A stretch of 64,000 bases of DNA from Qipengyuania proteolytica (GTDB taxonomy: Bacteria; Pseudomonadota; Alphaproteobacteria; Sphingomonadales; Sphingomonadaceae): positions 62,001 through 126,000 of the forward strand of contig NZ_JAIGNN010000003.1 in assembly GCF_019711565.1 (NCBI RefSeq), given 5' to 3'. The translations under genes and the position numbers were made by a program. Positions 26,240 through 34,415 of this stretch are shown piece by piece (position 1 is the first letter of the stretch; each line of letters opens with the position of its first letter). The notes beneath the pieces were generated by a model. It was not told the DNA's origin, did no database searches, and saw nothing but the letters and a program-made list of their open reading frames with translations.

Positions 26240-27123
26240 GCGCGCTGCGCTGGGATCGCGAAGGCCGCGACTGGCCGCATCGCGAGGCGAGCCGTTTCGT
26301 CGAAGCCGCGGGTCTCCGTTGGCATGTGCAGGTCGAGGGCACAGGGCCTGTGCTGCTCCTGCTCCACGGGACCGGCGCTTCGGCGCATAGCTGGCGCGGG
26401 ATGCTTGGATCGCTCGCGGAGCATTTCACCGTCGTCGCGCCCGACCTGCCCGGCCACGGCTTTACCAAGGGGCGCGTGCGCAGCGGGCCGACGCTGCCGC
26501 GCATTGCTGCAGCGGTCGAGGCCTTGCTCGAACAGCTTGCGCTCAGCCCGGCGATCATCGTGGGCCATTCGGCCGGTGCAGCGGTTGCGCTGGAGCTTGC
26601 GCGCACCAGCGGCACACCGGTGGTCGGCCTGAGCGCGGCGCTCATGCCCTTCCCCGGCCTCGCCGCGCGACTGTTCCCCGCGCTCGCCAAGGTGCTGTTC
26701 GTCAATCCCTTCGTGCCCTCGATCTTCGCCCGCATTGCGCGCAGTTCCGGCGAGGTGGCGCGGTTCATCCCGCGCGCCACCAACTCGCAGATCGATGCCG
26801 AGGGCCTGCGTTGCTATGCGACGCTGCTCGGCAATAGCGAGCATTGCGCCGGCGCACTCGCGATGATGGCGAGCTGGGATCTCGAGACGCTCAAGGAGCG
26901 CCTGCCGTCGATCGCCGCGCCGGTGCTGCTGGCGCATGGTACGCGCGACAATGCGGTGCCGATCGACTCCGCGGAAGAGGCTTGCACCCTGCTGCCCGCT
27001 TGCCGTTTCGAGCGGTTCGAAGGCCTCGGCCACCTCGCGCATGAGGAGCGGCCCGACCTTGCCACGGCGCTCATCCTGCGCGTCGCCGAGGAGCATGCTA
27101 TCCTGCATGCGGAGGGAGCTTGA
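26236..27123 (+). CDS. bchO: Alpha/beta hydrolase BchO, magnesium chelatase accessory protein
   Basis: A 295-residue alpha/beta-hydrolase conventionally encoded with bchID. Seen: LLLLHGTGASAHSWRGML (oxyanion region), DLPGHGFT, the nucleophile elbow GHSAGAAVALELA, and a C-terminal HGTRDNAVPIDSAEE with a late His in FEGLGHLAHEERPD. Its exact role in Mg insertion is not settled. It overlaps bchD by ATGA. A small membrane protein gene begins 2 bases after its stop. Confidence 0.93.
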   Translation: MSALRWDREGRDWPHREASRFVEAAGLRWHVQVEGTGPVLLLLHGTGASAHSWRGMLGSLAEHFTVVAPDLPGHGFTKGRVRSGPTLPRIAAAVEALLEQLALSPAIIVGHSAGAAVALELARTSGTPVVGLSAALMPFPGLAARLFPALAKVLFVNPFVPSIFARIARSSGEVARFIPRATNSQIDAEGLRCYATLLGNSEHCAGALAMMASWDLETLKERLPSIAAPVLLAHGTRDNAVPIDSAEEACTLLPACRFERFEGLGHLAHEERPDLATALILRVAEEHAILHAEGA

Positions 27124-27125
27124 GC

Positions 27126-27311
27126 ATGGACCAGTTTTCAGAGCACTTCGGCTGGGTCGAGATCGTTTTTACCGCGATCGTCGCGCTCGGTTTCGGCTTT
27201 TACCAGCTGTGGTCGGTCAACCGCGAGATCGCGAAGGACAAGGCAGCGAAAGACCAGTCCTCACGCGATGCGGGGCATGCGGTAGGGGAGCATGAACTGG
27301 ACGATCGGTGA
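27126..27311 (+). CDS. Small single-pass membrane protein at the end of bchIDO
   Basis: A 61-residue protein: a short N-terminus, one membrane helix (VEIVFTAIVALGFGFYQLW, about 12-30) and a charged cytoplasmic tail (NREIAKDKAAKDQSSRD). GGAGCTTG precedes the ATG by a few bases and overlaps the bchO stop region, so it looks like the fourth gene of the bchIDO operon. Its last 51 bases overlap the tail of convergent crtC. No known family was recognised. The good ribosome site and the membrane helix support a real gene. Confidence 0.6.
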   Translation: MDQFSEHFGWVEIVFTAIVALGFGFYQLWSVNREIAKDKAAKDQSSRDAGHAVGEHELDDR

Positions 27312-28268
27312 GGCGAAACGGTCGAGATCGAGGCTTTCCTGCACCGCGACCACATCCTCGCCGAAGAGCCGCGAATGCAGCGTCGAGCGCGCATAGAAGG
27401 GCGCGTCTTCCCAGGTCCGGATCACGCCCGCATGGCCGCGATCGGCGCGCGTCTTGCGCTCCATTTGCCACAGCGTATTCGGCAAGGGCGCGACCATCGG
27501 CAGTTCCGCCTGCCGCGGCGTGCCGTCGCTCGCGAAGCGCAGCGCGCTGGCGAAGGGCGACCCGTCTCGGCGAATCCCTTCATAGCTCACCACGCCACCT
27601 TTGGCGGTATGCGCGCGCGACCAGTGCCAGACGCGGAAGCCCTCTTCGAGCGACTCGCTGCCGAAGTTGGAGTCGAGATAGCCGCTCCCGCTCCAGCTCA
27701 GGCCGGGCTGGTCCATCGCCACCTCGACCCGCGCCCGCGGCGCAAGGCAATGCCAGCGGTGGCGACCTTGCGGATCGAGTGCGAAAGCGGTCGGGTTGAG
27801 CGCCTCGGGGATCACTCGCACCGTTCCGCGCACGCGCCTTTGCCAGGGGATGCCGAGCCGCTTGTCGCGCTCCTCGATGGCGATCTCTAGCGCATCGCCG
27901 GTCCAGCGTACGGAACTCGGCCCGATCGCCAAAGTGTCGGCATCGCGCTCGACCGCCGCACGTCCGCGCTCGGTCATGCACCAGCGTGCTCGCGGGCCGT
28001 AGAGCGCGACGTTGAGCGCCGAATGGTCGAGCGGATCGGGCCGCCCGCTCTTCTTGTAATAGGGCGAGAACACGCTGCCCAGGAAGGCGATTATGGTCAG
28101 CCCGTGCCTTCCGTCGTCGCTGAGCGCATCGACATACCACCAGGCATAACCGCCGGGTGGAACCGCCTCGTCGAAGCGAGGTCCTTCGCGACCTGCAGCG
28201 CGGCCAGCCGTCCGGACAAGGCGGCCATCGGCACGCCCGCCCCCGGGTGGGTGCTTCCACCCGCGCAA
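27261..28268 (-). CDS. crtC: Carotenoid 1,2-hydratase (hydroxyneurosporene synthase); start uncertain
   Basis: Adds water across the C1-C2 double bond of acyclic carotenoids. The core begins with GPRFDEAVPPGGYAWWYVDA and continues with SDDGRHGLTIIAFLGSVFSP, DHSALNVALYGP and WSGSGYLDSNFGSESLEEGF, all typical of CrtC. The only standard in-frame start upstream of this core is TTG 28268; it overlaps the end of crtD by 172 bases and gives about 335 residues with an atypical Arg/Gly-rich leader. No ATG or GTG exists between it and the core, so a non-standard start nearer the core is possible. It is downstream of crtD on the same strand. Confidence 0.85.
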   Translation of the reverse strand: MRGWKHPPGGGRADGRLVRTAGRAAGREGPRFDEAVPPGGYAWWYVDALSDDGRHGLTIIAFLGSVFSPYYKKSGRPDPLDHSALNVALYGPRARWCMTERGRAAVERDADTLAIGPSSVRWTGDALEIAIEERDKRLGIPWQRRVRGTVRVIPEALNPTAFALDPQGRHRWHCLAPRARVEVAMDQPGLSWSGSGYLDSNFGSESLEEGFRVWHWSRAHTAKGGVVSYEGIRRDGSPFASALRFASDGTPRQAELPMVAPLPNTLWQMERKTRADRGHAGVIRTWEDAPFYARSTLHSRLFGEDVVAVQESLDLDRFASPIVQFMLPYRMPRIA

Positions 28269-29656
28269 TAGAGCCCAGGGATCCGCGTCCGCGTGCCCTG
28301 CCGGAGGAAGGACGCCGCCCAGCCGTGCGAGGCCCGTCCATAGATCGCTCCCCCGGTCGAGGGCAAAAAGCTCTCGAACTCGTTCGGCGTCAGCAGTGCA
28401 TGCGGAAGCGGTTCCTCCAGCTCCAGCCCACAGCGCGCGAGCGTGCGCCTCATCGCCAGTGTGCATCGCTCTCTCTCCTCGTTGGCATAGCTGTGGGTGT
28501 CGCCATTGGCGGGCGCGTTGACGATGATCTGCAGCCGCTCGCGCGTGTCGCACTCGCCCCGGCCCGAGGCGTCGCGATCCTGCGCGCAGACATAGACGCT
28601 CGGGTCGGTCGGCGGCGCGCCGGCCGCGATGTCGGCAAATTCGCGCGGATAGTCGGGCGAGAAGAATACGCTGTGCCGGGTCAGCGGGAAGCCGCTGGTC
28701 CGCGCATGGGCGAGCCAGACCATCGCCGAGAGCGAGCGGTTGCGGGGCTTCATCGGCGGCACCGCCTGGGCAGCATCCGCACCGAAAGCACCCGAGCCGA
28801 GCGCGGCGGGATCGGCATTGGCGATGACTGCGTCGGCCGCCAGCCGCTCGCCATTGGCGAGGATCACCCCCGAAGCGCGGCCGCGCGTAACTTCGATCCG
28901 CTCGACCCTCTCGCCAAGCACGAAGCGCGCGCCCTTCTCCTCGGCGAGCTGGCGCAGGGCGTTGGCAAGGGCACTCATACCGCCGTCGATCAGCCACACG
29001 CCCTGCGCCTCGACATGCGAGATCAGCATCAGCGTGGCGGGCGTCGCGAAGGGAGAAGAGCCGCAATAGGTCGCATAGCGGGCGAACAGCTGGCGCAGGC
29101 GCGAGTCGGCGAAATGTTCGCCGAGCACTGTCCAGAGGCTTTCATAGGGGCGGATCGCGATCAGGTCGCCCATGCGCCACAGGCCGATTCGCCACATCAG
29201 CGGCAGCGGCCAGGAAACCTTGCCCGCGCGCAGCATGCTGTTCTCGAGAATGCCATAGATGCGCGCGGCCTCGCGCCTGAAGCTGCGATAACCGCGCACG
29301 GCCGCGGCTCCGGCGAAGTCGCCGATCGCTTCCTCGCTGCGGATCGGATCGGCGTGGAGGTTGAGCTGCGATTCGCCGTCCCAGGCATGCCGCGCGAGGA
29401 TCGCGGCGGGCCGGACGGAAACATAATCGTCGAGCCTGCGGCCGGCCGCGCGGAAGATATCGTCGAACACGTCGCGCAGCGTAAAGACGGTCGGTCCGGC
29501 GTCGATGGCTTCCCCGTCCACGGCGATCTGCCGGGCCTTCCCGCCGACATACTCCTCTTTCTCGACCACCGTGACATCGTGCCCCGCCGCGGCAAGGCGG
29601 ACGGCGCTGGCCAGCCCGCCCATTCCCGCTCCGACGATGACAACGCGTCCTGACAC
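28097..29656 (-). CDS. crtD: Methoxyneurosporene/hydroxyneurosporene dehydrogenase
   Basis: A 519-residue FAD-dependent carotenoid desaturase of the CrtI/CrtD family that introduces the 3,4 double bond after CrtC hydration. Seen: the N-terminal dinucleotide fold VVIVGAGMGGLASAVRLAAAG, then VVEKEEYVGGKAR, and the C-terminal FAD contact GLYCAGGSTHPGAGVPMA. The CrtD assignment over CrtI rests on its position between crtC and crtF. The gene starts 62 bases from divergent crtF across a region with a PpsR-type palindrome. Its 3' end overlaps the predicted crtC 5' end. Confidence 0.92.
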   Translation of the reverse strand: MSGRVVIVGAGMGGLASAVRLAAAGHDVTVVEKEEYVGGKARQIAVDGEAIDAGPTVFTLRDVFDDIFRAAGRRLDDYVSVRPAAILARHAWDGESQLNLHADPIRSEEAIGDFAGAAAVRGYRSFRREAARIYGILENSMLRAGKVSWPLPLMWRIGLWRMGDLIAIRPYESLWTVLGEHFADSRLRQLFARYATYCGSSPFATPATLMLISHVEAQGVWLIDGGMSALANALRQLAEEKGARFVLGERVERIEVTRGRASGVILANGERLAADAVIANADPAALGSGAFGADAAQAVPPMKPRNRSLSAMVWLAHARTSGFPLTRHSVFFSPDYPREFADIAAGAPPTDPSVYVCAQDRDASGRGECDTRERLQIIVNAPANGDTHSYANEERERCTLAMRRTLARCGLELEEPLPHALLTPNEFESFLPSTGGAIYGRASHGWAASFLRQGTRTRIPGLYCAGGSTHPGAGVPMAALSGRLAALQVAKDLASTRRFHPAVMPGGMSMRSATTEGTG

Positions 29657-29698
29657 CCGGCATCCTCCGCCGATAGCAATTGACGTTTACATAGCATC

Positions 29699-29716
29699 TG
29701 TCCAATCTTTTGGACA
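29699..29716. promoter_or_regulatory. PpsR/CrtJ-type palindrome between crtD and crtF
   Basis: A full TGT-N12-ACA match; the arms TGTCCAA and TTGGACA are perfectly complementary. It ends one base before the crtF ATG and lies 43 bases upstream of the crtD start, so a bound repressor would block both divergent genes. Known PpsR/CrtJ sites have the same TGT-N12-ACA form, and ppsR is encoded in this window. Confidence 0.78.
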
Positions 29717-29717
29717 T

Positions 29718-30851
29718 ATGGCGCGAGATACACCAGCAAGCGCCGGCCAGCGGAGAGCCGGACTGAAGCAGCGCTGGGTCGCCTGGCGCAACCGCCTGAT
29801 CGGCAGCAGCACCTTCCAGCGAACGGCGGCGAGCAACCCGCTGACGCGCGCAATCGCACGCAGGCGATCGGCGCAGCTATTCGATCTTGTGGCGGGTTTC
29901 ACTTATACGCAAACGCTGCTGGCGACGGTCGAAAGCGGCTTGCTGGACCACCTCGAGGAGGGCCCACGCACCGTGGGCGATGTGGCGCATGCCTGCGACC
30001 TCGGCCCGCAGGCAGCGCAGCGATTGCTGCGCGCCGCGGCGGCTCTGGACCTCGCAGAAGAGGTCGAGCCGGATTGCTGGATGCTCGGCGAACAGGGCGC
30101 CGCACTGCATGGCAATGCCGGAGCGCGCGCGATGATCCGCCACCACCGGCTCCTCTACGCCGACCTCGCCGATCCGCTCGCCCTCCTGCGCGACGATCGC
30201 TCGCATGCGACGGCGCTGTCGGCTTTCTGGAGCTATGTCGGGCGCAATGGCGACTCGCAGGACCTCGACGGGAAAGCCCGCGAATACAGCGAACTGATGG
30301 CCAGCTCCCAGGCGCTGGTCGCCGAGCAAGTTCTTGCAGCCTATGATTTCGGCCGCCACGCATCCCTGCTCGATGTCGGAGGCGGCTCGGGCGCTTTCGC
30401 CGAAGCCGTCGCCGTGCGGCACCCGGGATTGCGACTCGGCATATTCGACTTGCCCGAGGTCACGCAGGCGACGGCCAGCGGCACCGATGCCATTGCCCGT
30501 CATTCCGGGAGCTTTTTCAGCGATCCCATTCCCGGCGGCTACGATGCCGTTTCACTGGTCCGCATCCTGCACGACCACGACGACGACAGGGTGATGGTCC
30601 TGCTTCGCAATATCCGCGCCTCGCTCGCCCCCGGCGCGAGGCTGATTGTCGCCGAACCGATGGCTCAGACACCCGGGGCGGAGAAGATGGGCGATGCCTA
30701 TTTCGGGCTTTACCTGTGGGCCATGCGCAGCGGCAGGCCCCGGAGCGCAGCGGAAACCGGCCAGATGCTCGCGGCGGCCGGGTTCGCCGACTGGCGCAGG
30801 ATCGGCACCGACCTTCCGGTGATAACCTCCCTTATTGTCGCGACAGCCTGA
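29718..30851 (+). CDS. crtF: Carotenoid (demethylspheroidene-type) O-methyltransferase
   Basis: A 377-residue SAM-dependent methyltransferase that methylates the 1-hydroxy group made by CrtC. Seen: an N-terminal dimerisation/winged-helix region (about 50-170; FDLVAGFTYTQTLLATVESGLLDHLEEGP), then the SAM-binding motif LLDVGGGSGAFAEAVAVRHP, LVRILHDHDDDRV and a RLIVAEPMAQTPGAEKMG segment near the C-terminus, as in plant-type O-methyltransferases. The ATG at 29718 sits on the edge of the PpsR palindrome, leaving little leader. It ends 10 bases before the bchC-side palindrome, so bchC may be partly transcribed from here. Confidence 0.92.
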   Translation: MARDTPASAGQRRAGLKQRWVAWRNRLIGSSTFQRTAASNPLTRAIARRRSAQLFDLVAGFTYTQTLLATVESGLLDHLEEGPRTVGDVAHACDLGPQAAQRLLRAAAALDLAEEVEPDCWMLGEQGAALHGNAGARAMIRHHRLLYADLADPLALLRDDRSHATALSAFWSYVGRNGDSQDLDGKAREYSELMASSQALVAEQVLAAYDFGRHASLLDVGGGSGAFAEAVAVRHPGLRLGIFDLPEVTQATASGTDAIARHSGSFFSDPIPGGYDAVSLVRILHDHDDDRVMVLLRNIRASLAPGARLIVAEPMAQTPGAEKMGDAYFGLYLWAMRSGRPRSAAETGQMLAAAGFADWRRIGTDLPVITSLIVATA

Positions 30852-30861
30852 CAGATACAAT

Positions 30862-30879
30862 TGTCATGCTGGATTGACA
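30862..30879 (+). promoter_or_regulatory. PpsR/CrtJ-type palindrome and -35 element upstream of bchC
   Basis: A full TGT-N12-ACA match whose right half contains TTGACA (30874-30879), a good -35 hexamer. A weak -10 candidate (TAAGTT, 30896-30901) follows at 16 bp. Repressor and polymerase would compete. It sits 91 bases before the bchC start used here. Confidence 0.75.
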
Positions 30880-30900
30880 CTTAGGCGCGTTCGTCTAAGT
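30879..30900. repeat. Second inverted repeat in the bchC promoter
   Basis: A perfect ACTTAG-N10-CTAAGT repeat directly adjoining the PpsR-type site and spanning the spacer between the -35 and -10 candidates. It is followed by another TTGACG. It could bind a second regulator; none is identified. Confidence 0.45.
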
Positions 30901-30969
30901 TGACGCTGCGTAAGGTGCCCTTGGTGCCTGCGCCGGGTCAACCAGACAATAAAGGGGATGGGCCTGGGG

Positions 30970-31905
30970 ATGGATGCATTGGCGGTCATAGTAGATGCAC
31001 CGAGGCGGCTCGCGCTCCGGACGCTGGAACTGACCGAGTCCGGCCCGTCAGACCTCGTCGTCGAAATCCACTGGAGCGGTATCAGCAGCGGGACGGAGAA
31101 ACTCCTCTGGACCGGCGAAATGCCGCGCTTTCCGGGCATGGGCTATCCGCTCGTGCCGGGCTACGAATCGGTCGGCCGCGTGATCGATGCCGGCCCCGAA
31201 GCCGCCGACCGGATCGGCGACTGGGTCTTCGTTCCCGGCGCCAATTGCTACACCGAGGCGAAGGGCCTGTTCGGCGGCACCGCTGACAAGCTGGTGGTGC
31301 CCTCCGCCCGCGCCTTCCCGATCGCCGAGTCGCTTGGGCCGGACGGCATTCTCTTCGCTCTCGCCGCCACCGCGCATCATGCGCTGGCTGCCGGCAACCC
31401 GCCCGAACTGATCGTCGGCCACGGCGTGCTCGGCCGGCTCCTCGCACGGCTCACCATTGCCGCCGGCGCACCAGCGCCGGTCGTCTGGGACAACAAGGAA
31501 TGCCGCCGGACCGGGGCACGGGGTTACAACTGCATCGCCCCAAAGGATGACGAGCGCCGCGACTATCGCACGATCTACGACGTCAGCGGCTATGCCGACG
31601 GGCTCGACACGCTGATCGGGAAGCTGGACAAGGGCGGCGAGATCGTCCTCGCGGGCTTCTACGCCAACCGCCTCAATTTCGCTTTCGCCCCGGCCTTCCA
31701 GGCGGAGGCACGCATGCGCGTGTCCGCCGAATGGGGCCCGGACGATCTCGCTTCGACCCGCGCCATGATCGATGCCGGCGCGCTCGACCTGTCGGGGCTC
31801 GTCTCCGATATCCGCCCAGCGGCGGAGGCCGAAGAGGCCTACCCCGCCGCCCTGCTCGATCCGGACTGTCTGAAGATGGTGCTCGACTGGAGAGAAGCCG
31901 CATGA
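30970..31905 (+). CDS. bchC: Bacteriochlorophyllide 3-hydroxyethyl dehydrogenase
   Basis: A 311-residue NAD-dependent dehydrogenase that oxidises the C3 1-hydroxyethyl group to the acetyl group of bacteriochlorophyll a. Seen: MDALAVIVDAPRRLALRTLEL at the N-terminus, HWSGISSGTEKLLWTG, YPLVPGYESVGRVIDAG, and a Rossmann region LIVGHGVLGRLLARL, all typical of BchC in the zinc-alcohol-dehydrogenase superfamily but without the full zinc-ligand set. ATG 30970 gives the usual family N-terminus; ATG 30958 is an alternative. Its stop overlaps the bchX ATG (ATGA). Confidence 0.95.
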   Translation: MDALAVIVDAPRRLALRTLELTESGPSDLVVEIHWSGISSGTEKLLWTGEMPRFPGMGYPLVPGYESVGRVIDAGPEAADRIGDWVFVPGANCYTEAKGLFGGTADKLVVPSARAFPIAESLGPDGILFALAATAHHALAAGNPPELIVGHGVLGRLLARLTIAAGAPAPVVWDNKECRRTGARGYNCIAPKDDERRDYRTIYDVSGYADGLDTLIGKLDKGGEIVLAGFYANRLNFAFAPAFQAEARMRVSAEWGPDDLASTRAMIDAGALDLSGLVSDIRPAAEAEEAYPAALLDPDCLKMVLDWREAA

Positions 31906-32888
31906 CCATGCTCGAAACCGATACCGCCCTGCGCGAAGAGGCCGCGATCGACCCCGATCCCGTCCACACGGGGGAGGTGAAGAAGGAAACGCAAATCATC
32001 GCGATCTACGGCAAGGGCGGCTCTGGCAAGAGCTTCGCCCTTTCCAACCTAAGCTACATGATGGCGCAGCAGGGCAAGCGTGTGCTGCTGATCGGCTGCG
32101 ATCCCAAGAGCGACACCACCTCGCTGCTGTTCGGCGGCAAGAGCTGCCCGACGATCATCGAGACCAGTTCCAAGAAGAAGCTGGCAGGTGAAGAGGTGAG
32201 CATCGAGGATGTCTGCTTCCAGCGCGATGGCGTCTTCGCGATGGAACTCGGCGGACCCGAAGTCGGCCGCGGCTGCGGCGGGCGCGGCATCATCCACGGC
32301 TTCGAGCTGATGGAGAAGCTGGGCTTCCACGACTGGGGCTTCGACTACGTCCTGCTCGACTTCCTCGGCGATGTGGTCTGCGGCGGCTTCGGCCTGCCGA
32401 TCGCGCGCGACATGTGCCAGAAGGTGATCGTGGTCGGCTCGAACGACCTACAGTCGCTCTATGTCGCCAACAACGTCTGCAAGGCAGTTGAATACTTCCG
32501 CAAGATGGGCGGCAATGTCGGCGTCGCCGGCATGATCATCAACAAGGACGATGGCACGGGCGAGGCACAGGGCTTCGCCAAGGCGGTCGACATCCCGGTG
32601 CTCACCGCGATCCCGGCGGACGAGGACATTCGTCGCAAGTCGGCCAACTACCAGATCATTGGCAAGCCTGGCGGCCAGTGGAGCGGGCTATTCGAGCAGC
32701 TCGCCACCAATGTCGCCGAGGCGCCGCCGCGCCAGCCACGTCCCCTCGATCAGGACGGGCTGCTCGGCCTCTTCTCTCCCGAGGACACCGGTGGCGACGT
32801 CGAACTCGTCCCGGCGACCCAGGCCGATATGCGCGGCGGCAGCTTCGAACCCAAGCCCAGCCTCGAGGTCATCTATGACGAGGTGTAG
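31902..32888 (+). CDS. bchX: Chlorophyllide a reductase iron protein subunit X
   Basis: A 328-residue NifH-like ATPase that passes electrons to BchYZ for C7-C8 reduction of chlorophyllide a. Seen: P-loop IYGKGGSGKSFALSNL, LLIGCDPKSDTTSLL, and cluster-ligating Cys in GRGCGGRGI and [12 protein letters not shown]. The N-terminal extension of about 30 residues and the C-terminal tail distinguish it from BchL, whose P-loop reads GKGGIGKS. It starts within the bchC stop (ATGA). Three bases separate it from bchY. Confidence 0.97.
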   Translation: MTMLETDTALREEAAIDPDPVHTGEVKKETQIIAIYGKGGSGKSFALSNLSYMMAQQGKRVLLIGCDPKSDTTSLLFGGKSCPTIIETSSKKKLAGEEVSIEDVCFQRDGVFAMELGGPEVGRGCGGRGIIHGFELMEKLGFHDWGFDYVLLDFLGDVVCGGFGLPIARDMCQKVIVVGSNDLQSLYVANNVCKAVEYFRKMGGNVGVAGMIINKDDGTGEAQGFAKAVDIPVLTAIPADEDIRRKSANYQIIGKPGGQWSGLFEQLATNVAEAPPRQPRPLDQDGLLGLFSPEDTGGDVELVPATQADMRGGSFEPKPSLEVIYDEV

Positions 32889-32891
32889 CGC

Positions 32892-34415
32892 ATGACCGAT
32901 CTCGGCACCCCTGTGCGCGAGCGCGACACGCTCGACCTCGGCTCGGCCGACGAAGGTGGCTGCGCCAGCGGCGACACGCTGCGCGAGGCCGCGCGCAAGG
33001 CGGGCAAGAGCGAAATACTCGACCGCTACGAACAGGACTACCCCAAAGGACCGCACGACCAGCCGCAGAGCATGTGTCCGGCCTTCGGGTCGCTGCGGGT
33101 GGGCCTGCGGATGCGGCGCACCGCGACCGTGCTGTCCGGCTCCGCCTGCTGCGTATATGGCCTCACCTTCACCTCGCATTTCTACGGCGCGCGGCGGACG
33201 GTGGGCTACGTCCCGTTCAATTCGGAGACGCTGGTCACCGGCAAGCTGTTCGAGGACATCAAGGAGGCGGTCGAAGGGCTCGCCGATCCGGAGAAATACG
33301 ACGCGATCGTCGTCACCAATCTGTGCGTACCCACCGCCAGCGGCGTGCCGCTGCGGCTGCTCAAGAAGCAGATCAACGGGGTACGCATCATCGGGATAGA
33401 CGTCCCGGGCTTCGGAATCCCGACCCATGCCGAAGCCAAGGACGTTCTGGCGGGCGCCATGCTCGCCTATGCGCGCGAGGAGGCGGAGCAAGGTCCCGTC
33501 GCCGCGCCGCAGGACCGACCGGACCGGCCAACCGTGACCCTGCTTGGCGAAATGTTCCCGGCCGACCCCGTCGGGATCGGGCAGATGCTCGCGCCGCTGG
33601 GGCTCGCAGCCGGCCCGGTCGTTCCAACGCGTGAGTGGCGCGAGCTCTATTCGGCGCTCGACTGCTCGGTCGTCGCGGCGATCCACCCCTTCTACACCGC
33701 CGCGGTCCGCGAGTTCGAGGCCGCGGGGCGCTCGATCGTCGGCTCTGCGCCCGTCGGCGCGGAAGGTACCGCAGCCTGGCTCGACGCCATCGGTGCCTCG
33801 GTCGGTGTGGCGCAGGCGAAGATCGACGCGGCGAAGGACATGTTCACCGGCGCGATCCGCGGGGCGCTCGCCGCCAATCCGGTCAAGGGACGCATCACCG
33901 TGTCGGGCTATGAAGGCTCCGAACTGCTGGTCGCGCGCCTGCTCATCGAAAGCGGCGCGGATGTGCCCTATGTCGGCACCGCTTGCCCCAAGACGCGCTG
34001 GTCTGAACCCGATCGCGAATGGCTCGAGGCGAAGGGCGTGCGCGTCAACTACCGCGCCAGCCTCGAGGACGATATCGCCGCGGTCGAGGAATTCGGCCCC
34101 GATCTCGCCATCGGCACCACCCCGGTGGTCCAGCATGCCAAGCAACGCGCGATCCCGGCGCTCTACTTCACCAATCTCATTTCCGCCCGCCCGTTGATGG
34201 GTCCGGCGGGTGCAGGCAGCCTTGCACAGGTCATCAACGGCGCGCTCGCCAACGCAGACCGCATGGCAAGGATGAGCGCCTTCTTCGACGGCGTCGGGAC
34301 CGAGCATGCCGCGGGCGTGTGGGAGGAAACTCCGCAGGACCGGCCGCAGTTCAAGAAGAAATACGCCGCGCTCAACGAAGCGGCCCGCAAGGCGGCCGAG
34401 GCGGTGGGCACATGA
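32892..34415 (+). CDS. bchY: Chlorophyllide a reductase subunit Y
   Basis: A 507-residue NifD-like subunit of the BchYZ catalytic tetramer. Seen: [43 protein letters not shown] and [18 protein letters not shown], which carry the expected Cys ligands for the NB-type cluster. The N-terminal segment of about 45 residues is Asp/Arg-rich. Its stop overlaps bchZ by ATGA. The gene order bchXYZ after bchC is standard. Confidence 0.97.
   Translation: MTDLGTPVRERDTLDLGSADEGGCASGDTLREAARKAGKSEILDRYEQDYPKGPHDQPQSMCPAFGSLRVGLRMRRTATVLSGSACCVYGLTFTSHFYGARRTVGYVPFNSETLVTGKLFEDIKEAVEGLADPEKYDAIVVTNLCVPTASGVPLRLLKKQINGVRIIGIDVPGFGIPTHAEAKDVLAGAMLAYAREEAEQGPVAAPQDRPDRPTVTLLGEMFPADPVGIGQMLAPLGLAAGPVVPTREWRELYSALDCSVVAAIHPFYTAAVREFEAAGRSIVGSAPVGAEGTAAWLDAIGASVGVAQAKIDAAKDMFTGAIRGALAANPVKGRITVSGYEGSELLVARLLIESGADVPYVGTACPKTRWSEPDREWLEAKGVRVNYRASLEDDIAAVEEFGPDLAIGTTPVVQHAKQRAIPALYFTNLISARPLMGPAGAGSLAQVINGALANADRMARMSAFFDGVGTEHAAGVWEETPQDRPQFKKKYAALNEAARKAAEAVGT

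Noticed and set aside
29680-29708. A sigma-70 promoter for crtF (TTGACG with CAATCT at 17 bp)
   Set aside because: It would place the transcription start at or beyond the crtF start codon; kept only as a possibility in the crtF operator finding.
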